Program-made: the position numbers and the translations under genes
In this document: in pieces, positions 63,379 through 64,000 of the stretch
How positions within the stretch are numbered: position 1 is the stretch's first letter
Layout: every line of letters begins with the position of its first letter
Notes under the pieces: model-generated
Told to the model about the DNA's origin: nothing
What the model saw: only the letters and a program-made list of their open reading frames with translations
Databases searched by the model: none
DNA from: Homalodisca vitripennis
Lineage: Eukaryota; Arthropoda; Insecta; Hemiptera; Cicadellidae
Assembly (NCBI RefSeq): GCF_021130785.1
Contig: NW_025777572.1
Span: 1-64,000, forward strand
Length of the DNA stretch: 64,000 bases
Reading direction: 5' to 3'

Positions 63379-63783
63379 GGAGTGGAGGAGTTGAGCGCGT
63401 GGGGGCACAATCTAAAGTATGGGAGTGAATACGGTGATACTAACCCTACTGAGGAGTTTTCGGCTCCCGGCTCAAAGTGGTGGCGGGAAGCCGAATATTG
63501 TTAGTGTTTGCCAACATTTTTTAGACCCTTATGTTCTTACTACGGTGGTCGTTTATGATGAGAAATTTAGTATAGGAGACCTTGAGAAATATTTGAACAT
63601 TTTCTAGACTCTTTTGAAGTTACGGCGACGGACTTTTATGAATGGGGAATTCAATACAGGAAATCTTGGAAATATTGGGACCGGATGTACGTGATCTTAA
63701 CAATGACTATGTTTCTGCCCGAAATTTTGTTCAATAGCTCTCCCTTCTTAAATGAGTTCGCAGTAGAGATTACCTGGTGGTAA
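63379..63783 (+). CDS. Possible two-exon gene fragment with a 108-bp intron
   Basis: An open stretch 63379-63499 (protein-like, ending APGSKWWREAEY) meets GTTAGT at 63500. CATTTTCTAG ends at 63607, and the frame then stays open to a stop at 63781 (TATDFYEWGIQYRKSW, then MYVILTMTMFLPEILF and EITWW). Removing 63500-63607 joins the frame in phase 1; the unspliced frame has several stops there. This region is less AT-rich than its surroundings. A hydrophobic run near the end could be a membrane segment. The upstream exon start is unknown and no family is recognised; a nonsense-riddled pseudogene is the alternative. The frame at 63419-63607 is in another phase. Confidence 0.3.
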
Positions 63784-64000
63784 GAAAGCGTTCTCATAAA
63801 TTGGGAAAGGGTAGGAATTTATATTATTCTTGATCTCCAACGACGACAACAGTTCAGAATTGTAATTGTTACGCTTTATTAGCCCATTAAAATGCAATTT
63901 ATCATATACTAAACCGTGTAAGCTTCAGGATTTACAATAGTAGATACAATTATACACTACAAAAATTTTCAACTGACATAAAGCCTAGCTGCTAAATTAA

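Overview
The window looks like accessory, repeat-dense DNA from an AT-rich eukaryote, most likely an arthropod and probably an insect. The reasons are the base composition, eukaryotic splice signals around small coding islands, Jockey-type non-LTR retrotransposon remains, interspersed repeats of an arthropod type, and long satellite arrays. There are no bacterial-style operons. Only one long intact reading frame is present, the transposase of a DNA transposon.

Layout. The main structure is a direct tandem duplication. Copy A (1-22058) and copy B (25479-52679) align collinearly almost end to end, separated by 3.4 kb of sequence seen once (22059-25478). Both copies carry a 120-bp satellite array, a pair of inverted interspersed repeats, several exon-like islands and a decayed endonuclease fragment of a non-LTR element. 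Copy B has also gained: a 2152-bp DNA transposon with terminal inverted repeats, a TAA target duplication and a clean empty site in copy A; a 12-unit expansion of a 114-bp sequence that is single in copy A; a 1.7-kb segment absent from A; a small 26-bp minisatellite; and an AT microsatellite. The part of A before position 1 is not visible, so the duplicated unit may be longer than what is seen here.

Beyond copy B, 52680-54775 is a frameshifted Jockey-like retrotransposon on the minus strand. It is cut within the reverse transcriptase exactly where homology to copy A stops. After 3 kb of unassigned DNA comes a 4.4-kb array of 35 units of 124 bp (57907-62285), then a short direct repeat and a possible two-exon gene fragment (63379-63783).

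How the parts relate. No complete host gene can be assembled. Exon-like islands at 862, 14412 and 18117 (and their partners in copy B) have splice-like borders and are better conserved than their surroundings, or have decayed in only one copy, which suggests that part of an intron-rich gene was duplicated. A caution applies throughout: many A/B differences are single-base insertions in A, a pattern also made by uncorrected long-read error, and two haplotypes joined end to end would give much of the same picture.
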